From assembly GCA_037039925.1 (NCBI GenBank), contig JAXRKP010000837.1, positions 62,001 through 126,000 of the forward strand: a DNA stretch of 64,000 nucleotides. Direction: 5' to 3'. Each line of letters begins with the position of its first letter. Within the stretch, counting starts at the first letter, position 1. The notes under the pieces were generated by a model. The model had not been told where the DNA came from and did not search any database. It saw nothing but the letters and a program-made list of their open reading frames with translations. This document shows, piece after piece, positions 1-14,556 of the stretch. The position numbers and the translations under genes were made by a program. Source of the stretch: Doris montereyensis. Lineage: Eukaryota; Mollusca; Gastropoda; Nudibranchia; Dorididae.

Positions 1-2841
<2,841 letters not shown>

Positions 2842-2936
2842 TATTCTAAATGTCTAATCTATAGATCTAAATAAAGACAATAGAATAGAATAGGGCATGT
2901 CAAAATGACAAAAACGGATATGAAATAGATATTGAA

Positions 2937-3062
2937 GCCCCATACAAAACAAAGATAAGATAAATACAAAGGAATGGACAGAAACAATCTTTGGGCACCA
3001 GGCAGAACCGAACCCGGACCTTCTCATCAGCATCCATACCCTTACTATGAAAGGAGAGTATA
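2937..3062 (-). mobile_element. tRNA-headed SINE, left arm of an inverted dimer
   Basis: Read on the minus strand this copy has a tRNA-like head ending in a B-box-like GGGTTCGGTTC, then a body with the tail TCCTTTGTATTTATC...TATGGGGCTTC. The same body and tail occur in the plus-strand copy directly to the right and in copies near 17 kb and 33 kb. The A box is poorly preserved. The two copies abut head to head, forming an imperfect palindrome. Confidence 0.7.
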
Positions 3063-3260
3063 GTTAGCATAGTTTGTAGTGAGCTCTCTTTTCATGGTGA
3101 GGCGAGTGGTGCTAACCCGGAGATACTCGGTTCGATTCTGTCTGATGTCCAAAGATTATTTATGTCTATTCCTTTGTATTTGTCTGGTCTATGGGGCTTC
3201 TATGTATTTAAGTCTTGTCCTTATTCTTCACTTTACCCTTAGATCTCCATCCCCTTTATA
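3063..3260 (+). mobile_element. tRNA-headed SINE, right arm of an inverted dimer
   Basis: Plus-strand partner of the preceding SINE. The B-box-like GGTTCGATTC lies near 3131-3140, and the body continues with CTATTCCTTTGTATTTGTCTGG and ATGGGGCTTCTATG. The open frame through it (3079-3342) is not a gene: the same body elsewhere gives related meaningless translations. Confidence 0.7.
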
Positions 3261-4066
3261 TCTGATCATAATCAGCAAATTGCAGGGCTCACTTACAATT
3301 ATAAATGACACAATCTCTCATCAACAATCATTTTTTCAATAAGGACAATAACTTACGATTCTCTTTGAACTTGATATGTTTGTTTGATTTTGTTTTATTC
3401 AGATTTACTCAATTCACCATATGCAATGATCTCACTCTCAGGGTGAGTTAAGAGGAAACAGCAAGATGAATGATAAGTGAAAGAAGGAAAGGAAAAAGAA
3501 GTAGGACATACCAGCAGCGCCCGTCATTGAACTTGATATCAAATGCTGTTTCCAGCACAATAAGCATCTATGAGAGATATCAGACATTTTGAACAGGTTA
3601 TCATTATGATATCATTAGAAACTAGGGCATCTTATCACATAGTGTCATATTTAATGGAAGCAAGACACACTGTCTTTCATTTTACAGTTCATTGAGGATT
3701 TTTATATTTAAACTTTGACAATGTAGCTAACTGATCCTTTTATGAAGGGATGTATCAAACACAATTTTAATTACCGTAAAAATGAAGGACTTAATGTCAA
3801 TTAAAATCTGTTGTAAGTTACCATTCACAAGAATTTCAGATCTCAAAGCTTACGTTCATGAAGTCATGACAATGTAACTTGTTTTATCTTTCATCAGAGG
3901 CTTAAAAATTGAGGATCAATTTAACTTTTCACCACAGCCAAAGTATATTGCCAGCATCTCATGAAAAATTGCTGTATTGTAACATTTAAGAACAGGGTGT
4001 CCTGATATCACTATCACCAGGATTTCAGAATTTCAAAGCCTTGATCTTTTGTCAATTTCGGTTATG
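3261..4066. other. non-coding, no feature recognised
   Basis: No exon, RNA gene or element could be recognised in this stretch. It ends at the TTAA target duplication of the next element. Confidence 0.5.
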
Positions 4067-4070
4067 TTAA

Positions 4071-5453
4071 CCCATTGCTGTCCAAGGCGTAATAAGGTCA
4101 TTTCACCTGTCTGCCCATGCAAAGCAAATTAACTTGTGCAAGATAATCACATAGTGTAAGTAAAATATTTCTTATGCATTCATTTCTTGAAATAACGTTA
4201 TATTAAAAAAAATATTTTAGAATCTGGAATAATTCTTCTTTCATTTGATATAGATCTATATAAATGACATGCATCCACATTATCTTTTATTCAGTTTGTT
4301 CGACCAATCAAAAGTTGATGGTTCAGGTAACTATTGTGGCTCTCCATCAGCAGTAGAATTTTCATCTTAATATACTTCTGCTGTCATTCTCAAACTCAAC
4401 ATCTGAGTCTAATTCACTATCAAAATTTACATCATTAGCCTCTGGCTGCCAAAAACATCTTCATTCCACAGGAAATTAAGATATCAAAATACCATTTCAC
4501 AGAAGGTACACACGTGTGTACTGTCTTAAAAAATTAACAGTTCAATAACCAGTAAAGCCATTTAGATTGATTAAACAGGTTCGAAACGGTAATTGGGATG
4601 CCGAAACAAAATTTCTAATGTGAAGGTCGCTGGAACATAAAACCCTAACACTTATCAGTTGTTACATTTAGATAGTGTGTGCAATCATTAAACAGTATAC
4701 TATGCCCACACTTGATATGTTTGAATGGCAAACGTGTTATTGCATATATAGAAGTGTGAATGAGACAACGCAGATCAGTCTATCACATCAGATGATCAAT
4801 AACGGTGAAGGGCTGGCCAGGTGTTGATTTAGATGGATACACATATCGAAAATGATCACCCGGCCGGACCAATGACAAGGCGACACATGTAGTGTATTGC
4901 ATAGGCATATGAATGATACGGCGCAGGTTAGTAAAATTCATCTCTCAAGCTTCACCCCTTTTCCCACCTCAGTCCAGTCAGTCTCTCTCTCACCAATCTG
5001 GCACGCATTGGGTGACAAAGTGTGAGAATATGTATCGATACAATTTGATTGGTCATTCTGCTTACAACTTGTAGATTTGTTGAAAACTATTTTGCAGCAA
5101 TAGTGATGTAATGAATGACGGCAGTCACAAGTGCTAGACTTTACTTGTAAAAGAATTATGATATTAGTATGTAACTTTTCTTGTGTCAAATTTTGTTTTT
5201 TGTTTTTGGGTGGAACATACCAAGTGTAAAATGGATTTGCAACTGCTGATGATACATGTATATGTAGAACACTGTATATAGGAGAAATAAACATACCTGT
5301 ACCAATTATCGTAATCATGTACAATATGTATAATATACTACAAAGTTGTTCAATTCATGGATGCCATCTAAATTGAAGATCCTATTCAGACACATTGGAC
5401 TAATTGGGGAATTATTTTAGCGGGCACAAATGGACGCATTGGACAGCAGTGGG
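4071..5453 (-). mobile_element. piggyBac-like element, decayed or non-autonomous
   Basis: The element is flanked by TTAA on both sides (4067-4070 and 5454-5457), the hallmark target duplication of the piggyBac superfamily. Its ends are terminal inverted repeats: CCCATTGCTGTCCAAGGCGT at the left against CCCACTGCTGTCCAATGCGT at the right, 18 of 20 matching. On the minus strand near 4380-4440 is a short acidic stretch (NDVNFDSELDSDVEFEND) resembling the Asp/Ser-rich N-terminus of piggyBac transposases. No transposase core remains in the 1.4 kb, so it depends on another source or is dead. The 128-codon minus-strand frame at 4938-5324 has no recognisable domain. Confidence 0.85.
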
Positions 5454-5457
5454 TTAA

Positions 5458-5836
5458 ATCTTGCTAAATCTCCTATATTTGGGGGTACATTGAATAGGGA
5501 TTAATTCATTTCACAATTTATAAGCAAGAGTAATCATCTCAATTTTTATGTCACACACATTTTATTCTTACATTTCTTTGAAAGACCTAGTTGTGTTGAA
5601 GAAAAGTAGATTCATTATACGTTGAATGTGGTAATATGCCATTTTTACAAATCTTTTGTCACTCTTTTAAGTATGAAAGCGAAAGCAGAAAGAAACATTT
5701 CAAAACATGTGACTATGTCACAAAGTAAGTTGTCAAATAAGAAAAGTAATCATAAATGTTGAAACACTAATCAAATGTAACAGCTGGTAATAGAATGAGA
5801 GTATGTCAGGGTATCCATTTAGAGAACAAAGTCAAC
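5458..5836. other. intergenic, no feature recognised
   Basis: Short spacer between the TTAA-flanked element and the predicted 3' end of the minus-strand gene. Nothing coding seen. Confidence 0.5.
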
Positions 5837-5842
5837 TTTATT
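5837..5842 (-). terminator. poly(A) signal of the left gene
   Basis: Canonical AATAAA on the minus strand, about 390 nt beyond the stop codon of the terminal exon at 6232. It is the nearest canonical signal I found downstream of that stop. Cleavage would fall just to its left. Confidence 0.45.
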
Positions 5843-6231
5843 CATTTACCAATAAAAAAAAACATACTGTGATACAAAGAATGAGTTGTCTGGCCTAGAG
5901 AGAAAAAAAACGCACAAAAACAAAGGCCAGAACAAATCAAACAAGACAACAAATCCTTCATCCAAATATATTACACCAAACACAAAACCCAAAGAAGAGC
6001 AGCCCAAAACAACTTCTTTTCCCTACATTCACTCAACCCTGTTGGAACACAGAGGGAGTAACTGAATTTTAAAATCTTAACTCATAGCAAATGTGTTTTT
6101 GCATGTGAATCTGCAATACAAATCCATTATACCCTCATTAGAGCAAAACATTAAACACATGATTAGAGAACACTTTGAAGACAACACAGTTGTAAACTGA
6201 AGCATAACAAATAATGTCAATGATGGCAAGC

Positions 6232-7835
6232 CTAGCCAAAGTGCTGGTTCTGGACGCTGTGAGATGCAGCAATGAGCTCAACTATGTCCATTTCATTGCT
6301 GTATGTCAAAGGTTGCTGGTGTTGGTGGCCACTGTGTATGCCTTCCACTTGGCTGACAAACTGACCAGAATGATGAACATTGACACCAGAAACAGATGGC
6401 TGATGTGCACTAGGATGGCCATAGACTTGTGGACAATGGATATTTACAGTTCCTACAGGTTGGGAAAGAGTTATATTTTGAGCTGTGCGACTGTCATCAG
6501 TCACGGCATTGCTTGTGATGGACACTGCAGATGCAGCAGATGCCTTCTCTTTCATTTTGGCAGCCAGGAGACTCAGTCGCCTCTTCCTGGTTCGCATTGA
6601 ACGTTTTTGTTTATACTCTTGATATTTTTCGGGGTCCTCTTTCAGCTTCCTGCGATATTGTTTCATTCGTTCCGCATCGGTTGGTCTGGAATCACCAGGA
6701 CCATAGCGTTTCCTAGTAGGCACTATGATTTCCTCCACTCCAGTAAGAATGTGAGTCAGTCTTATTTCCATCTCTTTCATTTTCTCTTCATTAGCCTTTT
6801 GTTTCTCCAAGAGCTGCTCTCTTTCCAATTGCTTTGCATAATCTTCTTCTGACATTTCCAGCTTACAATCGTCTTTCACCTCTGGAAGAACTTCATCCAC
6901 TGGGATGGGTAAAACTGACAATTCAGCGCTGTGAGACCCTGCATCTGATCCAATCGTACTGGTAAAAGTCACACGATACCCACATTCATTGACGTCCTCA
7001 AGAGTTTGCTGACAATCTGCTTCATTTTACGCCTCAACGTTTGACGCTTGTGCCCGAATCTGACTTCAGTTCTTGGATCTTTTCTGGTGGCTTCTGACGC
7101 TTCTTTTACCAGTAAGGGCTTCCACTGCTTCATCGATGGTGTCGGGAGTGAGTATCTGTGTTTGGTGCGATACAATGGATATGGATGATTTGTTTAATGT
7201 AACTTTCTTGTTGCCCACCTTGAAACGATAGGGACCCCTGAATCTGATTGCTGATTTCTTTTTAACATTTCTGCCATTTCAAGCAGCTTTTGCTGCCTTT
7301 CTTGTGTTCTCATTTTATAGGCCTTTTTCTGTTCCTTTTGCAAGGATAAGCTTCTCCTCATTAAAGGTGTATCTTGAGCTACAGATTTCAGCTGGGTTTC
7401 ACTGATACCACAGTCAGCAATTAACGCTCTCAATTCTTGTTTTTTCGTTTGCCTTTTTCCCTTTCATAAGCTCTTTGATTTTCTTGATTTTTTCCCTGTC
7501 CATGTTTTGAAGAAATTTCTTTTTAAGAACTTTGATGTGACTTACAGATGAGTCGCCAATATCTCCTGATTCCCGGGGTGTGACATGGAGGCCCAGCAAT
7601 GATGCAAGGTGTGTAGTATTTTGTTTTAAATCCTCAACAGACTGATTAAAGTCAGCTTGGCTTACAGCACTACTTGACTTTGTCTGATCGGCATTCTGTG
7701 TATTATTTGTATCCATGTCCGAATTCTTTCTGAGGCAGTCTACAGAGTCAGTGTTACATGTGTCACCTGGAAGGGATCCTGCGCGAATTTCTGCTGATGT
7801 TTTCACGTTGACACCATCTCCAGATCCAGAGAAAT
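6232..7835 (-). CDS. left gene, terminal exon: basic DPEKY-motif module (frameshifted)
   Basis: Last recognised exon of the minus-strand gene, entered through the acceptor TTTTGTCCACAG with an AT start in phase 1, matching the upstream exon. Coding signal runs almost unbroken to a stop at 6232, but in changing frames: 7835 to about 7440, then 7440 to 7225, then a mixture, then 6972 to 6232. The last frame carries an acidic/coiled-coil-like segment (about 6760-6850, rich in EEDYAKQLEREQ-type residues). A strongly basic motif, YRRKLKEDPEKYQEYK, follows at about 6590-6655. I associate this type of motif with uncharacterised metazoan proteins, some repeat-derived, and infer nucleic-acid binding. 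The exon ends in a His/Gln/Ser-rich tail. At least three single-base frame changes are needed, one beside an A run at about 7433-7441. It is either a decaying gene or an exon with assembly indels. Confidence 0.6.
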
Positions 7836-9324
7836 CTGTGGACAAAAGTTCTAATCAAACTCATTGCATTACAATAGGACCATAAAGGGTATACAAAGTA
7901 GCTATACCATACAAACCAACCATTGTTATTGAAGCTTTAAAACTTCACTCAGAGAACAATGGTAGAAGAAAAATTGTTAATTTATGCTGTGCATTTTGAG
8001 AGGTGGCAAACTGAGATGGTATACAATTTTTTTTTTAACTAAACAAAAAACCAACAGTAAAACTTTGAGGATTGTAAAACAAACTGAACAAACAGTTATA
8101 CAAATTTTGTCCCAAAACCAGACATATCAGTGTCAATACAGTCATCAGCTCCAATATGAAAACAGGTGCAAATCCCTCATTCTGGAAAAATGTGATTTCA
8201 TATAAACAAACAGTATATCCGTCTCCTTTAGTAAGTACAAATACAAAATTGTATTTACCATAATATGATAAACAGGATGAAAAAGGTAGGTATATAGATA
8301 CAATTTAAACAGTCTGCAAAGAATATTGAAACAACCATAGGGACACACACATCATTTTTTAAACTGCTTTCATGATGCCGTTTGAAATGTGATCCAATCA
8401 GGGTTCATCATAGGAAACATGACAGTAACATAAGTGTCATACACATATTTTAAGAAAAACAAATGAAATAGAAGGCATTTCTTTGCAAAGGTTGAAAAGA
8501 ACAAGACCTAGCAAAAATATCAACAATGTCAACAACAAAAATACTCAGTGGAAAGAACATAGCTAGTGTCAGAACACGACTGACTCAAAAACATATTTAG
8601 CATTCTTTTTGCACACTGATTATCCAATAAAAAGCAAGATCTCGGAGGTGCCAAGAATTAAAAATGTTCAGTTTGAAAAACATGTATTAAGTTAAAACTT
8701 AAATGTGCAGATTTACTATTATCTGAACAGCAAAATAACAAAAATCCCATCAGAGTTCTTTAAATATTAGGGACTGAACTTGAAAGCAACAATTTTTATC
8801 AATTATTTCATCATCAAGTTCCACAATGTAAAATGACCCTTTAGTATACTTCTCAAATTTTTATAGATTATTTTATATAGTACATGGAAGAATCAAACTT
8901 CTAAAATTTCTTATCCAGCAACTATACATGCACGTTACTGAGGTGAATTTTTACATTAAATAAAAAATGACTTAAACAGGAGTCGATGGCTGGAAATGTC
9001 CTAAAAAAGTTGACCCGAAGAGGAAAACCTTTTCCAATTCCCAGACTGACATCTTTTACTAATTGTTGTTCACTAATGCATATCTGTGTATGAATGAATT
9101 AGTTTGCCTGTTACAAATTTGTAAAGCAGTTTAAAACATTGAGTACCAAGGTTGCAATTGTATGATTTGCATTGTGATTTCTTCCATCAGTCGATGTAGT
9201 ATTTTGTTTGTTTTTGTATTTGTTAATTTACGTAGCAAATGATCGGTTAAAACAAAAAAGAAAGAAGCACAATTAAAGACATTAATATATCTTGGACAAA
9301 CTTTCAAATTATGACAAGACTAAC
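7836..9324 (-). other. intron of left gene
   Basis: Non-coding sequence between two well-supported splice junctions. No mobile element was recognised with confidence, and the open frames here are short and featureless. Confidence 0.5.
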
Positions 9325-9402
9325 CTTGATCATGCATTTTCCGTTTTTTTCCTGCTTGGCTATAATGTCTTACTTGGGTATCGTATTCTGTTTCGTATGA
9401 AT
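9325..9402 (-). CDS. left gene, third coding exon (26 codons, basic cluster)
   Basis: Acceptor CATAACCTTTCAG and donor CAAG|GTTAG on the minus strand delimit 78 nt. In phase 1 it reads Asp-Ser-Tyr-Glu-Thr-Glu-Tyr and ends with AGKKRKMHDQ. KKRK is a plausible nuclear localisation signal. It is symmetrical (phase 1 to phase 1), so skipping it keeps the frame. It joins in frame to the terminal exon, whose first codon is completed by the leftover G. I do not recognise the exon from a known family. Confidence 0.65.
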
Positions 9403-9479
9403 CTGAAAGGTTATGAGAGGACACATTTTGAAACATTAAATGCATGGCGTGATAATGACTTTGCTTGATCACAAGCAGA

Positions 9480-9914
9480 GATGTAAATAGCAAATGAAAA
9501 AAATATCTGAAAGTCTCAGAAATGTAAAACTTTCAGACACCGAACACCTCATGTACCGTATTTAATCTCACACTTACAATAACAGCCCCATGCAATGCCA
9601 TCTTTCTCAACCTTCCTGATATAACTAGAAAGGAATTCAGCAGTACAATCTTACGTTGACAGCCAGAGTTTGTTCTTAGACATAAAACTTAGATCTAGAT
9701 CAATCACATCGATTGGTGAATCCCGATCATTAAACCTTAACTTTTGACAGGTCATCCCCAATTTGTTAAATTGTCTAGATCTACATTCTGGAGCTAGCTT
9801 ACCTTTAACCCAGATCTAGAGTTAGTTGTTTTGAAGATTTGCTTCTTATTATAACAGTTATAGCAAAATTTTAAATCAATTCTGATTCTATTAACTAGGC
9901 TACCAAGTAGACCT
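9480..9914. repeat. intronic duplication, copy 1
   Basis: The stretch from about 9700 to 9910 recurs nearly unchanged at about 14345-14556 in the same orientation, including a long tract starting CTTTTGACAGGTCA and ending TTAACTAGGCTACCAAGTA. Weaker matches extend left to about 9480. In gene orientation it lies just upstream of the 26-codon exon. Only intron sequence is clearly duplicated. Confidence 0.8.
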
Positions 9915-10244
9915 AGAAATTCAACTCTAGCTTTACTAAAGTTATTGAAGAAAATGGGTGCGACAAATTCTAGACCTACTAATCTAAATCTAGTCTCATA
10001 ATTTCTAGGCCTCTAGATAAAAATTAGACTTGGATCGAGATATATCTTATCTAGATCTTACTAGATTGAATCCAGATCTATCATAAAATAGCCTGTCTGT
10101 CTAGAATATAAATCTAGACTAGAAGAATCTAGATTAACAACTACCTGCTTATTTTCAAGATCTCTTTATTTGACTAGAATCTAGATCTAGATCTCAAATT
10201 CTCTGGAACGCCGAGCAAGAATTAATTTTAATCCATTAATAAGC
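9915..10244. repeat. TCTAGATCT-rich tract
   Basis: Very dense short motifs built from CTAGAT and AGATCTAG, irregularly spaced rather than a perfect tandem array. The same composition recurs at 27.0-27.6 kb and 38.0-38.5 kb, which suggests a low-complexity repeat typical of this genome. Confidence 0.7.
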
Positions 10245-10249
10245 TAGAT

Positions 10250-13130
10250 CCGGGCAGTGGACAGAGAAGCACCTGTACGGGGAGTAGATGATCTCACCCT
10301 CCACAATTCTCCTGCTGCCTTGCAGGTGGGTCTTAGATGACCAAAGGCTAAGGGAGTTAACTTTGACAGAAAACAACCTGCTGCCTTACAGGCCGGTCTT
10401 CAATGACCAAACGCTAAGGGAGTTAACCCTGACAGAAAGGAACAAGGCCTGGTAGGGGCCTCAAGGTGGCAGCCCCACCATCTACCTAGGGTACAGTGGG
10501 CTAATCCTGCTTATCCGAAACAAAATTGATTCAGAGAAATAAATGTATTATAACCGGCTTGATCTTTCAAGAAGAACTTGGAAACGAATACTGACTGTGA
10601 TTTTTGGAACATGGAATGTTAGGGCAATAAATGGAAAAGAGTTACAATTAGTTGAGCAAATAGAAAATTCAAAGTAGATATTTTGGCCATTACAGAAACA
10701 AAGAAAAACGGACAAGGAAAAGAAAATGTAGGACCAAATCATATTTTCATCTTCTTAGGAGTAGATGTCAAAGATAGAGCTGGAGCAGGAGTAGGCCTCC
10801 TAGTGCATAAAAGCTACTAGAAAGTTGGAAATTTATAAGCCCACGGCTATAAGAGGTAAATATTAAACCAAAAGGAAGAGAAATTAAATTATTAATTGCT
10901 TATGGACCAAACGAAGAAGACGTAACTAAAGAAGACAAATATATCTTCGAAAATGATTTACAAATAGCTGCAGAGAATCTTAAACCCAAACAGGAACTAA
11001 TGCTTTTAGGAGATTTAAACGCTAGAGTAGGCAACAATGTAGAAACGTCAGGAGGAGTAATAGGTAAAGAAAGAGAGACAACGTCTCCAAATGGAGAGAG
11101 AATAATAGATTTTTGCCTAAAGAATAACATGAAAATAGCCAACACCTTTTTTCCTCATACAGATATCCACAAATATACAAAACTAAATGAAGACGTGTGA
11201 AAAGTCAATCATAGTCTACATGATAGTTTGCAACTCCCTTTTCACAGTACATTGGATGCAAGAGTAAACAGAGGAGCAGAAATATTTAGTGATCATCACT
11301 TAGTGATTGCCAAAATGAGATTACTCACTGAAAGACAAATGGACGTGAATGATAGCACAATAGAAGAAAAGTGGCAAATGTATAAAGAAACACTCCTCAG
11401 TTGTACTGAAGAGGTCTGTGGTAGGAAACAAATTAAAGGAGATAGGAAAAGAACAGCATGGTGGAATGAGTATATCAAGACAAAGATTAAAGAAAAGAAA
11501 AATGCCTGGAAGAAAAACTTGCAAACAAAGAGATCAGAGGATAGGATAGATTACGTGAATAAAAGAACTATCGCCAAAGAGGAAGTGAGGAAAGCAAAAC
11601 AGAAACAATGGGAAGAGTTTGGACAAAGACTTCAAGAAAGCTATCAAGGAAATCAAAAGCTGTTCTGGGGCAATGAAGAGCATGAGAAAGACCAAAGCAT
11701 GTCCAATACGACAAATTAAGAATGCCAAAGGAGAAATAATGAAAGAAGATAGCGAAATCATGGAAACATGGAGAAAGTATTTTCAACAATTACATGATCC
11801 TCTCGAACGTATGAAAAAAGGAGTAAAGATCAATTAGTAAGAGCAACAAATAATCCAGAGGAGACAGCTGAAGATGTAGATATACCAATGGAAGAAATCC
11901 GAACAGCTATAAGAAAAGTGGAATTACGAAAAAGGCCCAGGAGCAGATCAAGTTTATTCAGAAATGATTAAAAACCAAGGGAGAGAGGCGGACAAACTAT
12001 TATATGCAAAATGCCAACAAGCATGGAAGTCCAAAAAGGTGCCAGACGACTGGAAAAAAGGCAACGGTAGTACCAATACATAAGAAAGGATCAACTATGG
12101 AATGCTCAAACTATAGAGGGATATCACTACTTAGCGTTCCAGGAAAAGTATATGCCAGGATACTGGAAATGAGACTAAGGAAAAGAGTAGAGGATCAGAT
12201 TGAAGAGCATCAGAGTGGATTTAGACCAGGAAGTGTTCAAGACCCCACATTTACAATTAGACAAATAATAGAAACATTCCTTGAGAGAAACATTGACTTG
12301 CACCTGTGTTTTATTGACTTAGAAAAGGCATTTGACACTGTGAGGAGGGACAAACTATGGCAGTCCTTAAAAGAACACAATGTAGAGCAAAATTTAATAG
12401 AAGTCATTTAAATTTTTTACAATAAACCAACACGTGCAGTGAGAGTAGCTGGAAATGTATCTGCAGAATTTGATGTAGATAAGGACTAACACAGGGTTGT
12501 ATCCTAAGTCCTCTTTTGTTTATCACATTTATGGATTCAATCGCAAAAGCATCCTCAAAAATGAAGAAAACGAATGTAAGCATGTGGAACTCAAACCAGT
12601 AAATGTATCAATGCTTTCATTTGCCGATGATTTAGTTCTGTTTGGAAAATCAGAAAGTGACCTTCAGTCGAACATCAACATTATGAACAATGAACTAAAT
12701 AAAAGAGGGATGAGAGTAAATGCAAAGAAAACCAAAATAATGCTAGTAACTAGGGAAGCTAAAACACAAAATCTGAAATTGGGCAGGGAGAATTTAGAAC
12801 AAGTTCAAAGCTACAAATACCTAGGAGTAGTGATTAACTCAGAGGGAAAACTAAGAGAAGAAATCAGTCAGAGAATCCAAAAGGTAAGTGCAATATATAA
12901 CCATCTAGGAAAGGCATTTGTAGGTAAACAAGAATTGTCAACAAAAACCAAAATGGCAGTATACAATACAGTTTATTGTCCTACTCTCCTCTATGGCAGC
13001 GAAACCTGGACCTTAGACAGTAGAGAATACAGTAGAGTACAGGCAGCTGAAATGAAATATCTAAGAAGAGTAGTGGGAAAACTAAAAGAGACAAAATCAG
13101 AAACGCAACAATAAGAGATCAAACCAAAGC
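10250..13130 (+). mobile_element. RTE-like LINE, copy 1, frameshifted and 3'-truncated
   Basis: Non-LTR retrotransposon with the order expected for an RTE-type element (craniofacial development protein 2-like). A monomer-bearing 5' UTR is followed by an apurinic endonuclease domain: GTWNVRAING near 10608, GDLNARVGN near 11006-11030, and SDHHLVIAKMR near 11299-11330. A linker follows, then reverse transcriptase with SNYRGISLLS (about 12100-12130), IDLEKAFDTV (about 12316-12345) and the catalytic SFADDLVLFG (about 12617-12645). Stops and frame changes break the ORF repeatedly, so it is dead. Compared with the copy at 22.5 kb it lacks the final stretch after about 13130. It lies in an intron of the left gene, antisense to that gene. 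Confidence 0.88.
10311..10445 (+). repeat. two tandem 5'-UTR monomers of LINE copy 1
   Basis: Two units of about 66-69 bp, each starting CCTGCTGCCTT and containing CTAAGGGAGTTAAC. The homologous LINE at 22.5 kb has three. Tandem 5' monomers are known promoter arrangements in some LINE families; that role is inferred here. Confidence 0.8.
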
Positions 13131-14290
13131 AGATGACATAAAAACTAAGATAGAAACAAATGAAGTAGAACAAGGTTCCGATTTTTAAATGAGAAATCTT
13201 CTTGTGTGAGTAGTAGGGCCTCACGGATCAGTGCGTAAATTGTAGTTCGTCATGCAGGTGAAAATAAAGCAGCGTGCTTCCGCTGATGATTAGCATAAAA
13301 ATTGGTGATGGGTCTGGAGTCAGGAATTTTATCCTGTTGCACTAAACCATCTCACTAATTCACAACAGCAAACATAGAAGTATTTAAGTAAAAGGGAAGA
13401 AAAGGAAACTAAAGAAAAAAATATGCTAATATGCTAAAATAATCTGAAATCAAGAGGAAATCTGAAAGATTTACATCCCTTTTATCTTGTAATTTATTAT
13501 TAACTCCCTGACAGAATTTATTACGATTAAAATCATGAGAAAAGTAGAAACCATGAATAGAAATTTGTACTGTGAAGACAATCTATCATAAATTCCTAAA
13601 GAAAAAGACAATCTTTCAAATAAGTCAAGGGATGGAAACTGAACATCGTTTTCACATTTCCTCAGCTTAAAATTTAATTCACAGTTCTATTGACCCTCTA
13701 ATTTTAACATCTGGATGACTAAAACTGTTCTATCACGTTTAAGAAGCAAATATAACCTTTCGCCTTTGTCAACAAGTAAACTTTTAGTCAGGCCCAATCA
13801 ATCATCTGAACACATTATATTAGGCACATTAAGGCATTTGGGAACTCACAATAACTGAGGCAAATGACATATGGCGAATTTCACAGAAGTATACCCAGTT
13901 TTTTATGCAAGAAAATGGTATTTATCCATCAAACATGGGTCAATTCATGTACATTTATCGATACAGAAGCTTGAATACCTACCGGTTATGTTTTCAATCA
14001 TTCATCTAAAAGGTTTTGACAAAGAAGTGTCCATATGACGTATGAATTATTTGTTACAGATTTTTTTTCTAATTGTTTCAGAATATTTTGTAGTCAGTCC
14101 CTGACACAAGTTTTTTGAAGCTCAATTTGTTCTCACACAAAAATAACTATCCAATTATCTTAATTTTCTGACGTCAAATTTTAGATTATATTGAATGGAG
14201 AGAAAAAAGATCTGCACAGGCTTTGAGTCATTTTATTCATAACTAAGTGAGGAGATCGAGCATGAAAATCCATGGCAAACAACGATCACG
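13131..14290. other. intron of left gene, no feature recognised
   Basis: AT-rich sequence between the truncated LINE and the second intronic duplication copy. No exon with the phase-1 acceptor pattern of this gene could be recognised. Confidence 0.5.
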
Positions 14291-14556
14291 GATGTAAAGG
14301 GCAAATGTAAAAAAATCTGAAAGTCTCTGAAATGTAAAAATTTCATGAATCACATCTACTGGCTAATCCCGATCATTAAACCTAAACTTTTGACAGGTCA
14401 ACCCCAATTTGTTAAATTGTCTAGATCTACATTCTGGAGCTAGCTTACCTTTAACCTAGATCTAGAGTTAGTTGTTTTGAAGATTTGCTTGTTATCATAA
14501 CAGTTATAACAAAATTCTAAATCCATTCTGATTCTATTAACTAGGCTACCAAGTAT
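14291..14556. repeat. intronic duplication, copy 2
   Basis: Matches 9480-9914 in the same orientation, best from about 14345. LINE copy 1 lies between the two copies. I looked for a second copy of the nearby 26-codon exon beside it and did not find one. Confidence 0.8.

Noticed and set aside
4938..5324. Minus-strand open frame of 128 codons
   Set aside because: Lies inside a TTAA-flanked element, with no recognisable transposase motif. A long frame alone is not enough.
6214..6852. Plus-strand open frames at 6214-6600 and 6531-6852
   Set aside because: They are antisense to the coding minus-strand terminal exon and have no domain.
10000..10200. TCTAGA and AGATCT clusters as cloning-vector or linker contamination
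   Set aside because: Motifs are irregular, spread over tens of kilobases and embedded in ordinary sequence, so they are genomic.
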